Shown here: positions 45,101-52,643 of the stretch, one piece after another
How the letters are laid out: each line of letters starts with the position of its first letter
Position numbering within the stretch: the stretch's first letter is position 1
IMG/VR virus record: IMGVR_UViG_3300034106_005441
Coordinates: 1 to 64,000 of that record
Reading direction: 5' to 3' (one strand)
Length of the DNA: 64,000 nucleotides
Source: a virus
Made by a program: the position numbers and the translations under genes
Notes under the pieces: model-generated
What the model was told of the DNA's origin: nothing
The model's database searches: none
What the model saw: only the letters and a program-made list of their open reading frames with translations

Positions 45101-46533
45101 ACTAAAGCCGCGACCATAGGCAGATCAGACTTTTCTTCGCCGGGAAACATCAGCGGCATGTCGGCGAGTTCTTGCGGAGTTTTATACTCAGTCTCGCCAG
45201 TCTGAGAGTTTTTTACGGGCACAACGAAAGTGTGTAAGTTCTGCGCGGATTTACGGGCGCCAGCAGCAAAACGCATATCGACACCCACTTTGCCGCTTTC
45301 AGGCGTGCGCAGATAGTCGATGAAGCCAAAATGACTCGGCTGCACGCTACGAGATTCGGCGGGGACTGCGTCGAGGGACCCAATACCGCCTTCGCCCAGT
45401 CGAGTTACGCGCGTTTGGTGGTCGAAGATTTCCGCAGGGTTGATTTCTTCGAGACTGGAGCCAAGGCCAGACCCGATGAGCGCTGCGGTAATCGACTTGT
45501 TAAACACGCCCGACGGAATGTGATCCAGAGACTTCTTGGCCGTGGCTTTCCAGAGCAATTGGCGCAAGGCTGTCTTGTCCTTGACGAAGCGCTCGGAAAT
45601 TAAATCTTCCGGGCCAAAGACTTGCTGATAAGTCATGCTATCGCGGTCGTCAGAGTCGGCCTCTTTGCGATTTACGGCAATCAGCTTCTTGGTAATATCC
45701 AGAATCGCGTCGGGAGTGAGGTTCTTGTAAGGCTTGCCGAGCGTGCGTTTGGTGACTTCTTCGTCCAACTCTGTCTTGTTAAACTCTGCCGCGATAGCCT
45801 TGATCTTAGCGATCTGGTCTGCGTTGGCGTCTGGTTTGAAAACGAGGCGTTGATAAAGTTTGTCGAGCGTGCCGGCGTCGCCCTTCTGCATGTTAACCGC
45901 AGTGATTTCGTTACCCCAAGTTTCGCGCATTTGCTTGTCAGTCACGCCGAGCGTCTTGAGCAGCGGCATGAGCGGAATCTTAGCCTGCCCGATCTGAATC
46001 TGGAACTCACCAGACTTGGGGTCCATGTAGTACCGGTGAGAGCGACCTTTACCGGGCAGCGTATTAACGTGCGACTCCAGTTCGCCGTTCTCCTTCTCGC
46101 GCGTGAAAACACCCGGGCGCAAACGGAGTTGATGCGCAAGCGTGTACTCAACGCCTTTGTTCACGAATGTGCCGGAGTCCGTAAGGTACGGCACATTGGC
46201 GATCGTGGCTTGACGCGACGCGACGGGCTGCTGCGTCTTGTTATCGATCAGCGTCCAAGTGCCAGTGAGCTTACGCGCCAAAGAGCCGCGCGTGAGCACA
46301 GCTTTCTTCTGGTCTTTGCGGCTGTAGCGGTCGGGGCCGGCGTATCCGACGTTCTGTAACTGCAGAGTGTACAGGTCGTTCTGGATCGGCTCAATGCTCG
46401 ACGCGCTGCGCAACGCTTCGTTAAAGATATTATCGCGCAGAGCGGGCACATCGCCGAATGCGCGAGTTTGCGGCTGCGAAATAGCCGGCGCAGTTAACGG
46501 CGGCAGTGGCGGCGGTGAAAACTGGTCAGGCAT
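42121..46533 (-). CDS. RNA polymerase beta subunit fused to N-terminal half of beta'
   Basis: 1470 residues from ATG 46533 (GAGGTG upstream; TGATG overlap with the preceding stop). Beta motifs: SHFGFIDYLRTPESGKVG (about 400-417, rifampicin-region match), RGRNYEDAVVISE (about 649-661), VGDKITGRFGDKGVVSEI (783-800), RSTGGYTAEGTPAKGG (912-927). After residue about 960 it continues as beta': PPAFRPVSTMG, LVGRAVITPNPDL, INRAPVLHRYGVMAFYP and the catalytic GADFDGDAMQYHVP, with Asp1376, Asp1378 and Asp1380 chelating magnesium. It stops about 90 residues later, where cyanobacterial RpoC1 also ends. No Cys occurs, so the beta' zinc ribbon is lost. Confidence 0.95.
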   Translation of the reverse strand: MPDQFSPPPLPPLTAPAISQPQTRAFGDVPALRDNIFNEALRSASSIEPIQNDLYTLQLQNVGYAGPDRYSRKDQKKAVLTRGSLARKLTGTWTLIDNKTQQPVASRQATIANVPYLTDSGTFVNKGVEYTLAHQLRLRPGVFTREKENGELESHVNTLPGKGRSHRYYMDPKSGEFQIQIGQAKIPLMPLLKTLGVTDKQMRETWGNEITAVNMQKGDAGTLDKLYQRLVFKPDANADQIAKIKAIAAEFNKTELDEEVTKRTLGKPYKNLTPDAILDITKKLIAVNRKEADSDDRDSMTYQQVFGPEDLISERFVKDKTALRQLLWKATAKKSLDHIPSGVFNKSITAALIGSGLGSSLEEINPAEIFDHQTRVTRLGEGGIGSLDAVPAESRSVQPSHFGFIDYLRTPESGKVGVDMRFAAGARKSAQNLHTFVVPVKNSQTGETEYKTPQELADMPLMFPGEEKSDLPMVAALVNGKIKYVPKKDAQYTVPNMDSTFSALTNMVPMKSMVKGQRVIMGSRMFTQALPLANAEAPFVQSEKADTPGTSHEDEMGEKLGAIKSQFGGKIESITPDEIILRDQNGQKQVIDLYNDMPFNRKTFWTQTPTVQPGDVVKPGQLLATSNFTDKNGSAALGLNLRVGYLPFRGRNYEDAVVISESAAKRLTSQHMYQNEAEWDDNTHVGKKAFMSLFPSEYDKKLLDNFDDNGAIKKGMTVNFGDPLVLVAKKRDQVYGKVHRGRGGSFANETITWDHHSPGIVTDVEHTKKGVSVVVKSQSQMEVGDKITGRFGDKGVVSEIVPDGQMPADKDGNPMEILVSPLGLINRVNPAQIVEAALGKIAAKTGQPFKIKDFDDQRDLIEYAQQELAKNGLSDTEDLTDPESGRKIKGILTGHRFFMKLHHTAESKGQGRSTGGYTAEGTPAKGGSEGAKRVGMLELGALLSHGAGKVVRDSKMVRGQANPEYWTQFMAGYDPPLPKVPHVYEKFVNQLRASGVNTVRTGTKTHIMALTDKSIDELAGDRELTSAETVDWKGNLKPIKGGLFDETLTGGHGGNRWAKITLHEPMPNPIMEEPIRRVLGLTEKQFRGILAGQDKLGDSTGPAAIQDALKRINVPKAIDQAREDIKSGRKTIRDAAVRRLGFLKGAEATGVNPESWMLTKVGVLPPAFRPVSTMGAKKLPLVDDANYLYKELLESNNVLKEASGAFADYGNERLSLYDSMKAVTGLGDPQHPKNVERNVRGFLSKIFGDSPKFGTMQRKLLSSTVDLVGRAVITPNPDLDMDEVALPEEKAWEIYKPFVVRGLVRRGLPRMEALRAVEDKNKAAFDELDKQMNSKPIVINRAPVLHRYGVMAFYPRLTKNKVMEVNPVITKGFGADFDGDAMQYHVPSTDDAAKEAVEKMLPSKNLFATANFKAHYVPNKDYQTGVYLASSKMNNRSKPRVYRSKKDALSAYRRGEIDVDTPVHIVEDKA

Positions 46534-47780
46534 CACACACCTCGTGCCGACGCCGGACCAGCCTCATTTGTTAAACGCTTTACTTCCGCCAACTCAGTCG
46601 GATCAATCCACGGCGTGTCCAGCCCCTGCATTCTGCGCCGCGCTTCGCGTGCCTTCTGGAGATTGCGCGCTTCAGACCTAGCCTTCGTCTGATCGTACAT
46701 GTACTTAGCGCCAATGGCCCCGGCGCCGAGTCCGCCAGTCAGCATTAAATTTGTAAACACACTGTTCGTGTCCTTGATGGCGCGGTCGGCGGGTTCGAAT
46801 AGCACGTCGTAGAAGTACTGCGGGACCGTGCGATCTTTCTGTGCAAATGGCGTGATATTTTTAAAGTAATTCTCCCACGTGCGCGCAACAAGGGCCTGTT
46901 TCTCGAACTTCTCTGGTGCGGCCTTATACGCGTCGTACAGCACGTCTAGCTGAGCATCCAACGCGGCCTTCTTTTCTGATTGGTCGTCTTGCTCTTCTTT
47001 TTTCTCTTCCGGCGGTTTGCGACCAGTCAGCGCCTCGAAGTAACTGCGGCGAGCGGCTTCGACCTTTTGCAAATTTTTCTCGTTTTCATTTTGTCGCGCG
47101 GCGGTATCGACAAGTGCCAGTCCGCCCGCAGCGCCAGCGGCGGGAAGAGTTGCGTTCAACACACTGCGCCAAGCGTCGTGACCCGACGATTCAGAATCGT
47201 AGTCGCTTCTACCGGGGCGAAACGGACCTGTAAGTGTGCGCGGCATATTTTCAGACACGTAGTGCCAAAGCGGCCGTGACGTAGCGGCGGCAGTGCCTAA
47301 ACCGCCAACACCGCCGAGCGTTGCTCCTAAAATCGCATTTTGTCGCCGACGGCCCTTCGGCGCTCGGGCGGCGCCGATAAGCGCGCCCGCGCCAGCACCC
47401 AAAGCTGGCGCCATTACAAACATCGGATCGAGTGCGGCGGCTTTGGCGTTGCCGGCCGTCAAGAAAGGCAACGACGGCATCTCAGGTAAAAGAGATTCCT
47501 CTTCGTCTTCCGCTGGCACAGTAACCTCAGAAATCGGCTCGTTCGCGACGGCGACAGGGTCGGGAATAGCTGTGGCTTGACGATACTTATCAGCCAAATA
47601 GCGCGATAGATAATATAAGCCGCCGACGCCAAGACCTGCCAGACCACTATACATAACGCCTTTACGAAATTCGTCGCCAATTCCGGCGTTGTTCTGTCTG
47701 TCATACGCCTCGCTGCGGCCGGGAGGCAATGGTCGCGACGCGCCCCATGTCGACTCAGCCGCTGTTTTATTGATGCTCAT
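46533..47780 (-). CDS. Glycine-zipper hydrophobic protein upstream of RNA polymerase
   Basis: 415 residues with several Gly/Ala-rich hydrophobic segments: VMYSGLAGLGVGGLYYLSRY (about 42-61), APALGAGAGALIGAARAPKG (about 122-141), LGATLGGVGGLGTAAATS (about 148-165) and NLMLTGGLGAGAIGAKYMYD (near 350), separated by charged linkers. This looks like membrane-inserting or pore-forming virion ejection proteins. Stop and start of the polymerase gene overlap (TGATG), so both are made together, which would suit co-packaging. This is inference. Confidence 0.6.
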   Translation of the reverse strand: MSINKTAAESTWGASRPLPPGRSEAYDRQNNAGIGDEFRKGVMYSGLAGLGVGGLYYLSRYLADKYRQATAIPDPVAVANEPISEVTVPAEDEEESLLPEMPSLPFLTAGNAKAAALDPMFVMAPALGAGAGALIGAARAPKGRRRQNAILGATLGGVGGLGTAAATSRPLWHYVSENMPRTLTGPFRPGRSDYDSESSGHDAWRSVLNATLPAAGAAGGLALVDTAARQNENEKNLQKVEAARRSYFEALTGRKPPEEKKEEQDDQSEKKAALDAQLDVLYDAYKAAPEKFEKQALVARTWENYFKNITPFAQKDRTVPQYFYDVLFEPADRAIKDTNSVFTNLMLTGGLGAGAIGAKYMYDQTKARSEARNLQKAREARRRMQGLDTPWIDPTELAEVKRLTNEAGPASARGV

Positions 47781-47793
47781 ACGCCCACCAATG

Positions 47794-48141
47794 CTATTTA
47801 GGCGGAATCATGCCGTAAACCTGACACCACTCCAACCACACTCTGTAATGTTTTTTTTCTTCGTCCCAGTGGTTTTCACGCCGCTGCATCATATACCAGC
47901 CGTTCACGATTTTATCATTTATGTCGTCAAATTCGATTTTTTGCTGTTCGTCCCACAACTCAAACATTTTTGATTTAAAGTCGAGCCGGAAATCGATGTT
48001 TTCGAGTTCGTCTTGCTTTAAATTTGGCGTCACGCCCGACGCGGCTAAAACGGGAAAGCCTTCCGGCGTGCCTGGCCAATGCAGACGCTGGCCGCCGTGC
48101 TGACTGCCTGAAATTTCGCCGAAGTACTTCCGTGTACTCAC
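47794..48141 (-). CDS. Unknown Trp-rich small protein
   Basis: 115 residues from GTG 48141 (GGAG 6 bases upstream). Motifs RLHWPGTPEGFPVLAASGV and the C-terminal ENHWDEEKKHYRVWLEWCQV are striking, with many Trp/Tyr, and look conserved-type. No family named. It belongs to a run of small genes with 1-12 base gaps leading into the polymerase operon. Confidence 0.65.
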   Translation of the reverse strand: MSTRKYFGEISGSQHGGQRLHWPGTPEGFPVLAASGVTPNLKQDELENIDFRLDFKSKMFELWDEQQKIEFDDINDKIVNGWYMMQRRENHWDEEKKHYRVWLEWCQVYGMIPPK

Positions 48142-48153
48142 AACATCTCCTCG

Positions 48154-48639
48154 TTAAGAATCCAAACCGCGCGACGAGCGGTATTTTTCATAATCCCGCC
48201 GCGCTTTCAACCGCTTAGCCTGAATACGATATGCCTGCTCTAATTCATCCGCCTTCAAATCGTCGTCGGTAATTTTGGGGTCGGTCAGCTTGGCTGCGCC
48301 CCAACCCAAACCACCACCGAGGGCTAAACCGCCCGCAATCGGCGCGCCGAGAAATAACAGGCCGGCGTTCGGTACGTTTTCGCCGACTGTGCGGGCGGCA
48401 CCGTATGCTCCAGCGGCGCCAGCCCCTAATGCGCCAGCGCCCAAAAGAGAGCCGCCGGATCGCACGGCCTGACCGGCACGCGCGGCCCACGGGGCTAGCC
48501 GCGCGGCAAGCGGCGCTAACCAGCCCCACGCTGTTTTGACGCGATATTCAATCTGATCGTCATTCCAACCGGCTTCTTTGCAGTACGCCATAAAGCCGGC
48601 TTTAAACGCCGCTTTTTCTGTTACGCTATCAAAATCCAT
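48154..48639 (-). CDS. Gly/Ala-rich hydrophobic protein
   Basis: 161 residues. An Ala/Arg/Trp-rich segment (WGWLAPLAARLAPWAARAGQ) is followed by GGSLLGAGALGAGAAGAYGA and LLFLGAPIAGGLALGGGLGW, glycine-zipper type hydrophobic stretches, then a charged helical tail. Similar design to the genes at 46533 and 53017, so probably part of a set of membrane-active virion proteins. Confidence 0.6.
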   Translation of the reverse strand: MDFDSVTEKAAFKAGFMAYCKEAGWNDDQIEYRVKTAWGWLAPLAARLAPWAARAGQAVRSGGSLLGAGALGAGAAGAYGAARTVGENVPNAGLLFLGAPIAGGLALGGGLGWGAAKLTDPKITDDDLKADELEQAYRIQAKRLKARRDYEKYRSSRGLDS

Positions 48640-48640
48640 G

Positions 48641-49132
48641 TCACTCTCCCGGCAGAATTAACTTTTTTGGGGCGCTTTGGCCAGCCCCCATTGTAAAATC
48701 TGGGGCGACATGTTTTCCAGTGTCTCTTCCCAGCGGCAGCGAGCCGGGAAGCGCCGTCGAGAAATTCGCCGCGGAGGCCAACGAAATCCGGCTTTTACGG
48801 TTTGGACGATGTTTAATAAACCACGCATCAACCTTGGGGTCGCTGCGGTCGCCCTGCTCTTTGGCCTCGTACGTACAAGCGATCATCTCCTCAACCGCCT
48901 TAATAAGCTCATTGCGGTCGGCCGATAGCCACGACGCCTTGGTCGGATTCTCGGCGGCAATAGTGCGCAGCCGGCGTGCCTCGTCAGAAAGTGCCTGCGC
49001 CCGCTGTAAAAACTCGCGGCGCGTCAGGACGAAAAATTCACCGGTGTCTTCGTCGTGCAGACAAATGAAACCGTTCTCGGCGTAAAACTTCAGTCCTCGA
49101 AACGTATAACACTTGCCGGTAACTTTATGCAT
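48641..49132 (-). CDS. Unknown soluble protein, 163 residues
   Basis: Beta-rich N-terminus (GKCYTFRGLKFYAENGFICL, HDEDTGEFFVLTRREFL), a helical middle and a Gly/Pro-rich end (APDFTMGAGQSAPKKLILPG). It abuts the next gene (1-base gap). No domain recognised. Confidence 0.65.
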   Translation of the reverse strand: MHKVTGKCYTFRGLKFYAENGFICLHDEDTGEFFVLTRREFLQRAQALSDEARRLRTIAAENPTKASWLSADRNELIKAVEEMIACTYEAKEQGDRSDPKVDAWFIKHRPNRKSRISLASAANFSTALPGSLPLGRDTGKHVAPDFTMGAGQSAPKKLILPGE

Positions 49133-49225
49133 CCTTGCACCTTCCGTAGCGTATAGCGAGCGTCAGCCTCCGTAATGCACTGTATATCGGACATTACGTA
49201 TTTCGGCAACGGCATTCTATTTCCG

Positions 49226-49250
49226 GATAATTGCGCCGCAGCCAATTATC
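49226..49250. repeat. Inverted repeat upstream of 163-residue gene
   Basis: Perfect 8-bp arms GATAATTG (49226-49233) and CAATTATC (49243-49250) around a GC-rich loop, in a 113-base gap. It may end the transcript from the 86-residue gene or bind a regulator. The rest of the gap holds only a weak 41-codon frame overlapping the next start. Confidence 0.5.
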
Positions 49251-49506
49251 GCGAAATAGTGTCCCCGCGCGGTGGACCCTCGCAGTCGGGGCATTTCGTC
49301 CATTCATGGTTGTCGCCGGAGCGCACACGACCGGTGCCATTGCACGTGGTGCAATCTTTTGTCGGCACTTTTGGCTTCACTACTTTTGGTGTCGGCAGCA
49401 GCGACGCATAAGCGGCATCGGCGGCGATCAAACCCACATAGTCGGGCTGCGTGGGCTGCGGCACAGGAAAAAGAAACGCCAATAAGGCCAGTAACCACTT
49501 GAACAT
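49246..49506 (-). CDS. Small secreted/anchored zinc-knuckle protein (DnaJ-type motif)
   Basis: 86 residues. The N-terminus MFKWLLALLAFLFPVPQP is a signal peptide or membrane anchor. Two CxxC pairs (CTTCNGTGRV and KCPDCEG) form a DnaJ-like zinc finger near residues 53-76. GAGG precedes ATG 49506. An exported zinc mini-protein beside peptidase genes may be part of the lysis or envelope module; the mechanism is unknown. Confidence 0.65.
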   Translation of the reverse strand: MFKWLLALLAFLFPVPQPTQPDYVGLIAADAAYASLLPTPKVVKPKVPTKDCTTCNGTGRVRSGDNHEWTKCPDCEGPPRGDTISR

Positions 49507-49540
49507 ATGTGCCTCTTGGATGTTTGGCGCAGAATAGCCT

Positions 49541-49586
49541 AAAAAAGTTATGTCGTTCCGCGCGACAGATCAATTTGACGTGTCGC
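49541..49586 (-). terminator. Possible terminator after the papain-like gene
   Basis: Arms GCGACA (49562-49567) and TGTCGC (49581-49586) form a 6-bp stem. A T6 run follows on the minus strand about 15 bases later (49546-49541). The spacing between stem and T-run is long, so this is weak. Confidence 0.3.
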
Positions 49587-50611
49587 TAAATGTTGCCTTT
49601 TGCGCCATATGACTTCAACTTTTTGGGCGGCCAGCCGTTAACGCCAGAGAACGCGATCATGCCACGATTCTTCATATCCGACCACTTCGACCAGAACGAG
49701 CCGACAGGAATGTCGTACTTGGTGCCGTAAATACGCGTGCCGCCTTCGTTCCACTCACCCCATGAATTTTGAATTAACACCAGCGGCTCGCCGTATAGTT
49801 TTTTAATCTCGTCGCGATCGTCCACGGCCAGATAGGCGAGGGCGTGCGCCCAACCCTTTGGCGTGCGCTTAGATACGCCGAACTCGTCGCGAACGTTAGA
49901 CCACGACTCGCTACCACAACTGGTTATACAGTACCCATTCGCCAACAAGTCGCGGAGTTGTTCGTAATCTTTAACGTCAGTAGCGGTGCGGATTAAATGG
50001 TTTTTGCCGATCCCCAGCCACGATTCGGGAGGCGTGCGGGAGCCATAGATGCCGGCGTTGCGCGCGCTGTATGTCGTCAGATCAACACCGATCTCGTCGT
50101 ACTTTTTACGCAGCCACAAGCCGCTTTCCTTGAGCGCCACCTGCGCGGCGGCGCCGCACGACCAACCGTCGCCGCCGTGCCGGCGCCAATTGTAAAACGC
50201 TTCGGTCGAAAGCACGCCAAACATGCGGGCGGCTTCGCTGACTTCCGGGGCGCCCTCTAACTTACCGGTTACTTCGTCTGGTTTGCCGCTGGTAATCTCG
50301 CAGCACATAGTGCCCAATCCGGCGTTTCGCGTCGACCAACTGACGCAGTCGCCGCGGCCCTGAGCGCCGCCGGGCAGCGAATCCGGATACAACTCCAGAA
50401 TCTCCAGCACCGGCAGACTTAACTTGCCTTTGCCGCTATCAGCAATGCCCTGCGATTGACACGCCATGGCGCCGTCGGGAATACCGCCGGCAGAACGCAC
50501 AAAATCCCACAGCGCCTCGTCGGCAGCCGGATCGGCGTAGGCTCCGATAAAGCCTTTTTCGTATGTCGAGACGATGTCGTCAAGATTTGTAAAAAACTGC
50601 TCGTCAGCCAT
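49586..50611 (-). CDS. Papain-like (C1) cysteine peptidase
   Basis: 341 residues. Catalytic Cys89 lies in GRGDCVSWS, His256 in GWAHALAYLAV and Asn282 in LIQNSWGEWNEGG, in correct order and spacing for C1A peptidases. The usual oxyanion Gln and CxWAFS are replaced (GAQGRGDCVSWS). No signal peptide or typical pro-inhibitor domain is seen, and the catalytic region starts near residue 75. It sits between small exported or membrane proteins, so envelope degradation at lysis or entry, or processing of virion proteins, are possible roles. Confidence 0.85.
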   Translation of the reverse strand: MADEQFFTNLDDIVSTYEKGFIGAYADPAADEALWDFVRSAGGIPDGAMACQSQGIADSGKGKLSLPVLEILELYPDSLPGGAQGRGDCVSWSTRNAGLGTMCCEITSGKPDEVTGKLEGAPEVSEAARMFGVLSTEAFYNWRRHGGDGWSCGAAAQVALKESGLWLRKKYDEIGVDLTTYSARNAGIYGSRTPPESWLGIGKNHLIRTATDVKDYEQLRDLLANGYCITSCGSESWSNVRDEFGVSKRTPKGWAHALAYLAVDDRDEIKKLYGEPLVLIQNSWGEWNEGGTRIYGTKYDIPVGSFWSKWSDMKNRGMIAFSGVNGWPPKKLKSYGAKGNI

Positions 50612-50624
50612 TTTAAACCCCTAC

Positions 50625-51086
50625 TTAGCGGGCCGACGCGATGATCACATCGCAGGCCTTGACGAGTTTGCTCTGCATCAGCAGCGTAACCGGGTTGACG
50701 ACGCTCGGGTCGGTATCAGCGTCCTTAACGGCCGCGGCGAACACAGCCTCAATCGCTGCGTCCAAGCCTTCATACTTACCCGGAGTCGCTATCGCCATCT
50801 GCAGCGTCCGGGCATGCAGTTCTTCAAACTTCTCTGTCGTATTGACGCGCGCGGCATTATCTCGGTTCAACACTTCTTTTAAACCAGTGTACACGCTGAC
50901 GACGCGCGCTTTGTCAGCCGCAGTTGCGCCGGTCAGCGCTTTGACAATCGCCGCGTCGGGTTCAGCCGACACGGCTACGTCGTCTACCGCCACCGGCTTC
51001 GAGAAATACTTCGAAACGTTAATCCCGTTGGGGAAAAACACTGCGAAACCCAGCAAAACGCCAGCGGCCAGCACAAGCTTTTTCAT
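50625..51086 (-). CDS. Exported or membrane-anchored small protein
   Basis: 153 residues. MKKLVLAAGVLLGFAVFFPN is a clear signal peptide or N-terminal anchor with positively charged start; the remainder is a helical Ala/Val/Asp-rich domain (DAAIVKALTGATAADKARVV, CDVIIASAR end). No lipobox is present. It lies in the peptidase cluster. Confidence 0.65.
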   Translation of the reverse strand: MKKLVLAAGVLLGFAVFFPNGINVSKYFSKPVAVDDVAVSAEPDAAIVKALTGATAADKARVVSVYTGLKEVLNRDNAARVNTTEKFEELHARTLQMAIATPGKYEGLDAAIEAVFAAAVKDADTDPSVVNPVTLLMQSKLVKACDVIIASAR

Positions 51087-51110
51087 AGCATACTCTCCAG
51101 CAAAAATACG

Positions 51111-51377
51111 TCAGGCAACAGGTTTCTTAGTGTGCTCGACAATCACGCGCAGCAAGTTCGTGCACGCCTCAACGCCCTCGGCGCAATTTTCGGCCGCCAG
51201 CTTGTCGCGCAGTTCGGTGACAGCAATTAAATCGTTCACAATTGTCAACGCAATTGACTGTTCGCTCGACGGTACGCGGTCAAGACGACTAGCTACTAAC
51301 GCCCACAGCTGCTTGCGATATGTAACCGCCGTCAGCGCCACAAAAACACCCAAACACACAGACTGAAAAGTTGTCAT
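51111..51377 (-). CDS. Small single-pass membrane protein
   Basis: 88 residues. The N-terminal segment TTFQSVCLGVFVALTAVTYR is a transmembrane helix, followed by an amphipathic soluble part. Adjacent to the matrixin and other membrane genes; spanin- or holin-like accessory is possible. Confidence 0.6.
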   Translation of the reverse strand: MTTFQSVCLGVFVALTAVTYRKQLWALVASRLDRVPSSEQSIALTIVNDLIAVTELRDKLAAENCAEGVEACTNLLRVIVEHTKKPVA

Positions 51378-51407
51378 TGCATATCTCCTTGGACTAGGCC
51401 AATTTTA

Positions 51408-52220
51408 TCAGGTTTGCGGCACAAGTACATACGGCCGGCCGTTAATCATAATCCGCCCACCAATTTTTAGGCCAGCGTCTTTTGTTAACGGATACTTGCT
51501 TTTGCGCTTGCCATACAATTTTACAATCTCTTCAATATCGCCTGCTCGGGGCGCTGTGCAGTTCGGATCGTAATAGGGTGCCATTAAGTTACCAGCGTTT
51601 AAATGCGCCAAACCCAACGCGTGACCAATCTCGTGGCACATGACCGCGACCGCCATGTTAAAAGACCAGTCTTCGGCTTCGTCAAACATTTGGTCGAGTT
51701 GCATATTCTCCGCTACGCCACACGGAAGCTCGCTCCACGCTAATGTGCCGCCGCGAGCGTCGAGATTGTTTCTCTTGCCGACACCCGAACGCGCGTAAAT
51801 GTTGGCGTGCTCCTGGCGCTCTACACGCGTGGGTTCCAGATTGCAGACCTCGGCCCACTGCGAAAACGCTACGTCATACGCTTCTTTAATTTGCTCGTCG
51901 CTGAGGTTAGGAAGTTTAATGTCGTGGTAATACGTGACTTTGCTCATAGGCCACTTGCATGGGTCGGCAGCTGAGGTCAGATTAAAGTCCGGCAAGCCGC
52001 AGCGTAATTTACGAATGCGGTGCGCGGTTTTTTCATTCACCTCGCCGTTCGCTTCTAAACCATTAAATTTTTGATAAGCGCGCACGGCTTTCTGCAATTC
52101 GGCGCCCTTGAGCTTCTTTACAGCGGCCCAAGTTTTATCGCCGAAGTAACCGTAGTTGTACAGAAACTTGAGCACGTCATCGACCGGCAACACGCTATTG
52201 AGTGTAGACTTCCGTGTCAT
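51408..52220 (-). CDS. Matrixin (MMP-like, M10) metalloprotease with cysteine-switch prodomain
   Basis: 270 residues. Residues about 12-70 form a peptidoglycan-binding-type helical domain (VLKFLYNYGYFGDKTWAAVK, AYQKFNGLEANGEVNEKTAH). Residues 72-79 LRCGLPDF match the cysteine switch of MMP zymogens, with Cys74 able to cap the zinc. The catalytic site is HEIGHALGLAH (His196, Glu197, His200, His206) followed by a Met-turn at Met213 (NLMAPYYDP). It should therefore be made latent and activated by prodomain removal. There is no signal peptide, so export would need a holin or another route. Likely acts on cell-envelope protein or peptide crosslinks (inference). Confidence 0.9.
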   Translation of the reverse strand: MTRKSTLNSVLPVDDVLKFLYNYGYFGDKTWAAVKKLKGAELQKAVRAYQKFNGLEANGEVNEKTAHRIRKLRCGLPDFNLTSAADPCKWPMSKVTYYHDIKLPNLSDEQIKEAYDVAFSQWAEVCNLEPTRVERQEHANIYARSGVGKRNNLDARGGTLAWSELPCGVAENMQLDQMFDEAEDWSFNMAVAVMCHEIGHALGLAHLNAGNLMAPYYDPNCTAPRAGDIEEIVKLYGKRKSKYPLTKDAGLKIGGRIMINGRPYVLVPQT

Positions 52221-52229
52221 ACTCGCACC

Positions 52230-52643
52230 TTATTTGTTGGACGCGCGAACAATGTCAATGATGTCGGCGCGATTGGAAGATTTAATTGCGTTAACAGCTG
52301 CGGTAAAAAACGGGTTGTGGCGCGCTTTTGTAACGCCGTTTTTTACGCAGTGCTGGGCCCACAACACGTTTAACCGGCGCTTGAGCCGCATTAACTTGCG
52401 CGGCGGCAACAAATGCACGTTGGCGATATCTAGCTCCACGTCGGCGATGGACCGACTCTGGGTGCACAGACCGATCACCTGCAGAATGACCGAAATAATG
52501 AACAGAATAGTGAACGGGTCGACTCCGTAACTATTCTGTTCTTCTTCCGCCAGCAATTCTGCCAACAACCGCTGCTCTAGGCTTTTAAGGCCGGTACAGC
52601 GATCAATTTTAGATTGCAGCGCGACCAGTTCTTCATGTGTCAC
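52230..52643 (-). CDS. Membrane protein with one or two TM segments
   Basis: 137 residues. GTG start, overlapping the upstream stop as GTGA. DPFTILFIISVILQVIGLCT (about residues 42-61) is a transmembrane helix; the C-terminal half is basic (LLPPRKLMRLKRRLNVLWAQ). It is followed by the matrixin gene. A lysis accessory role is inferred from company only. Confidence 0.6.
   Translation of the reverse strand: MTHEELVALQSKIDRCTGLKSLEQRLLAELLAEEEQNSYGVDPFTILFIISVILQVIGLCTQSRSIADVELDIANVHLLPPRKLMRLKRRLNVLWAQHCVKNGVTKARHNPFFTAAVNAIKSSNRADIIDIVRASNK

Noticed and set aside
49090-49215. 41-codon frame MPLPKYVMSDIQC... in the gap before the 163-residue gene
   Set aside because: Overlaps the following start by 43 bases, only a weak ribosome site; no support.
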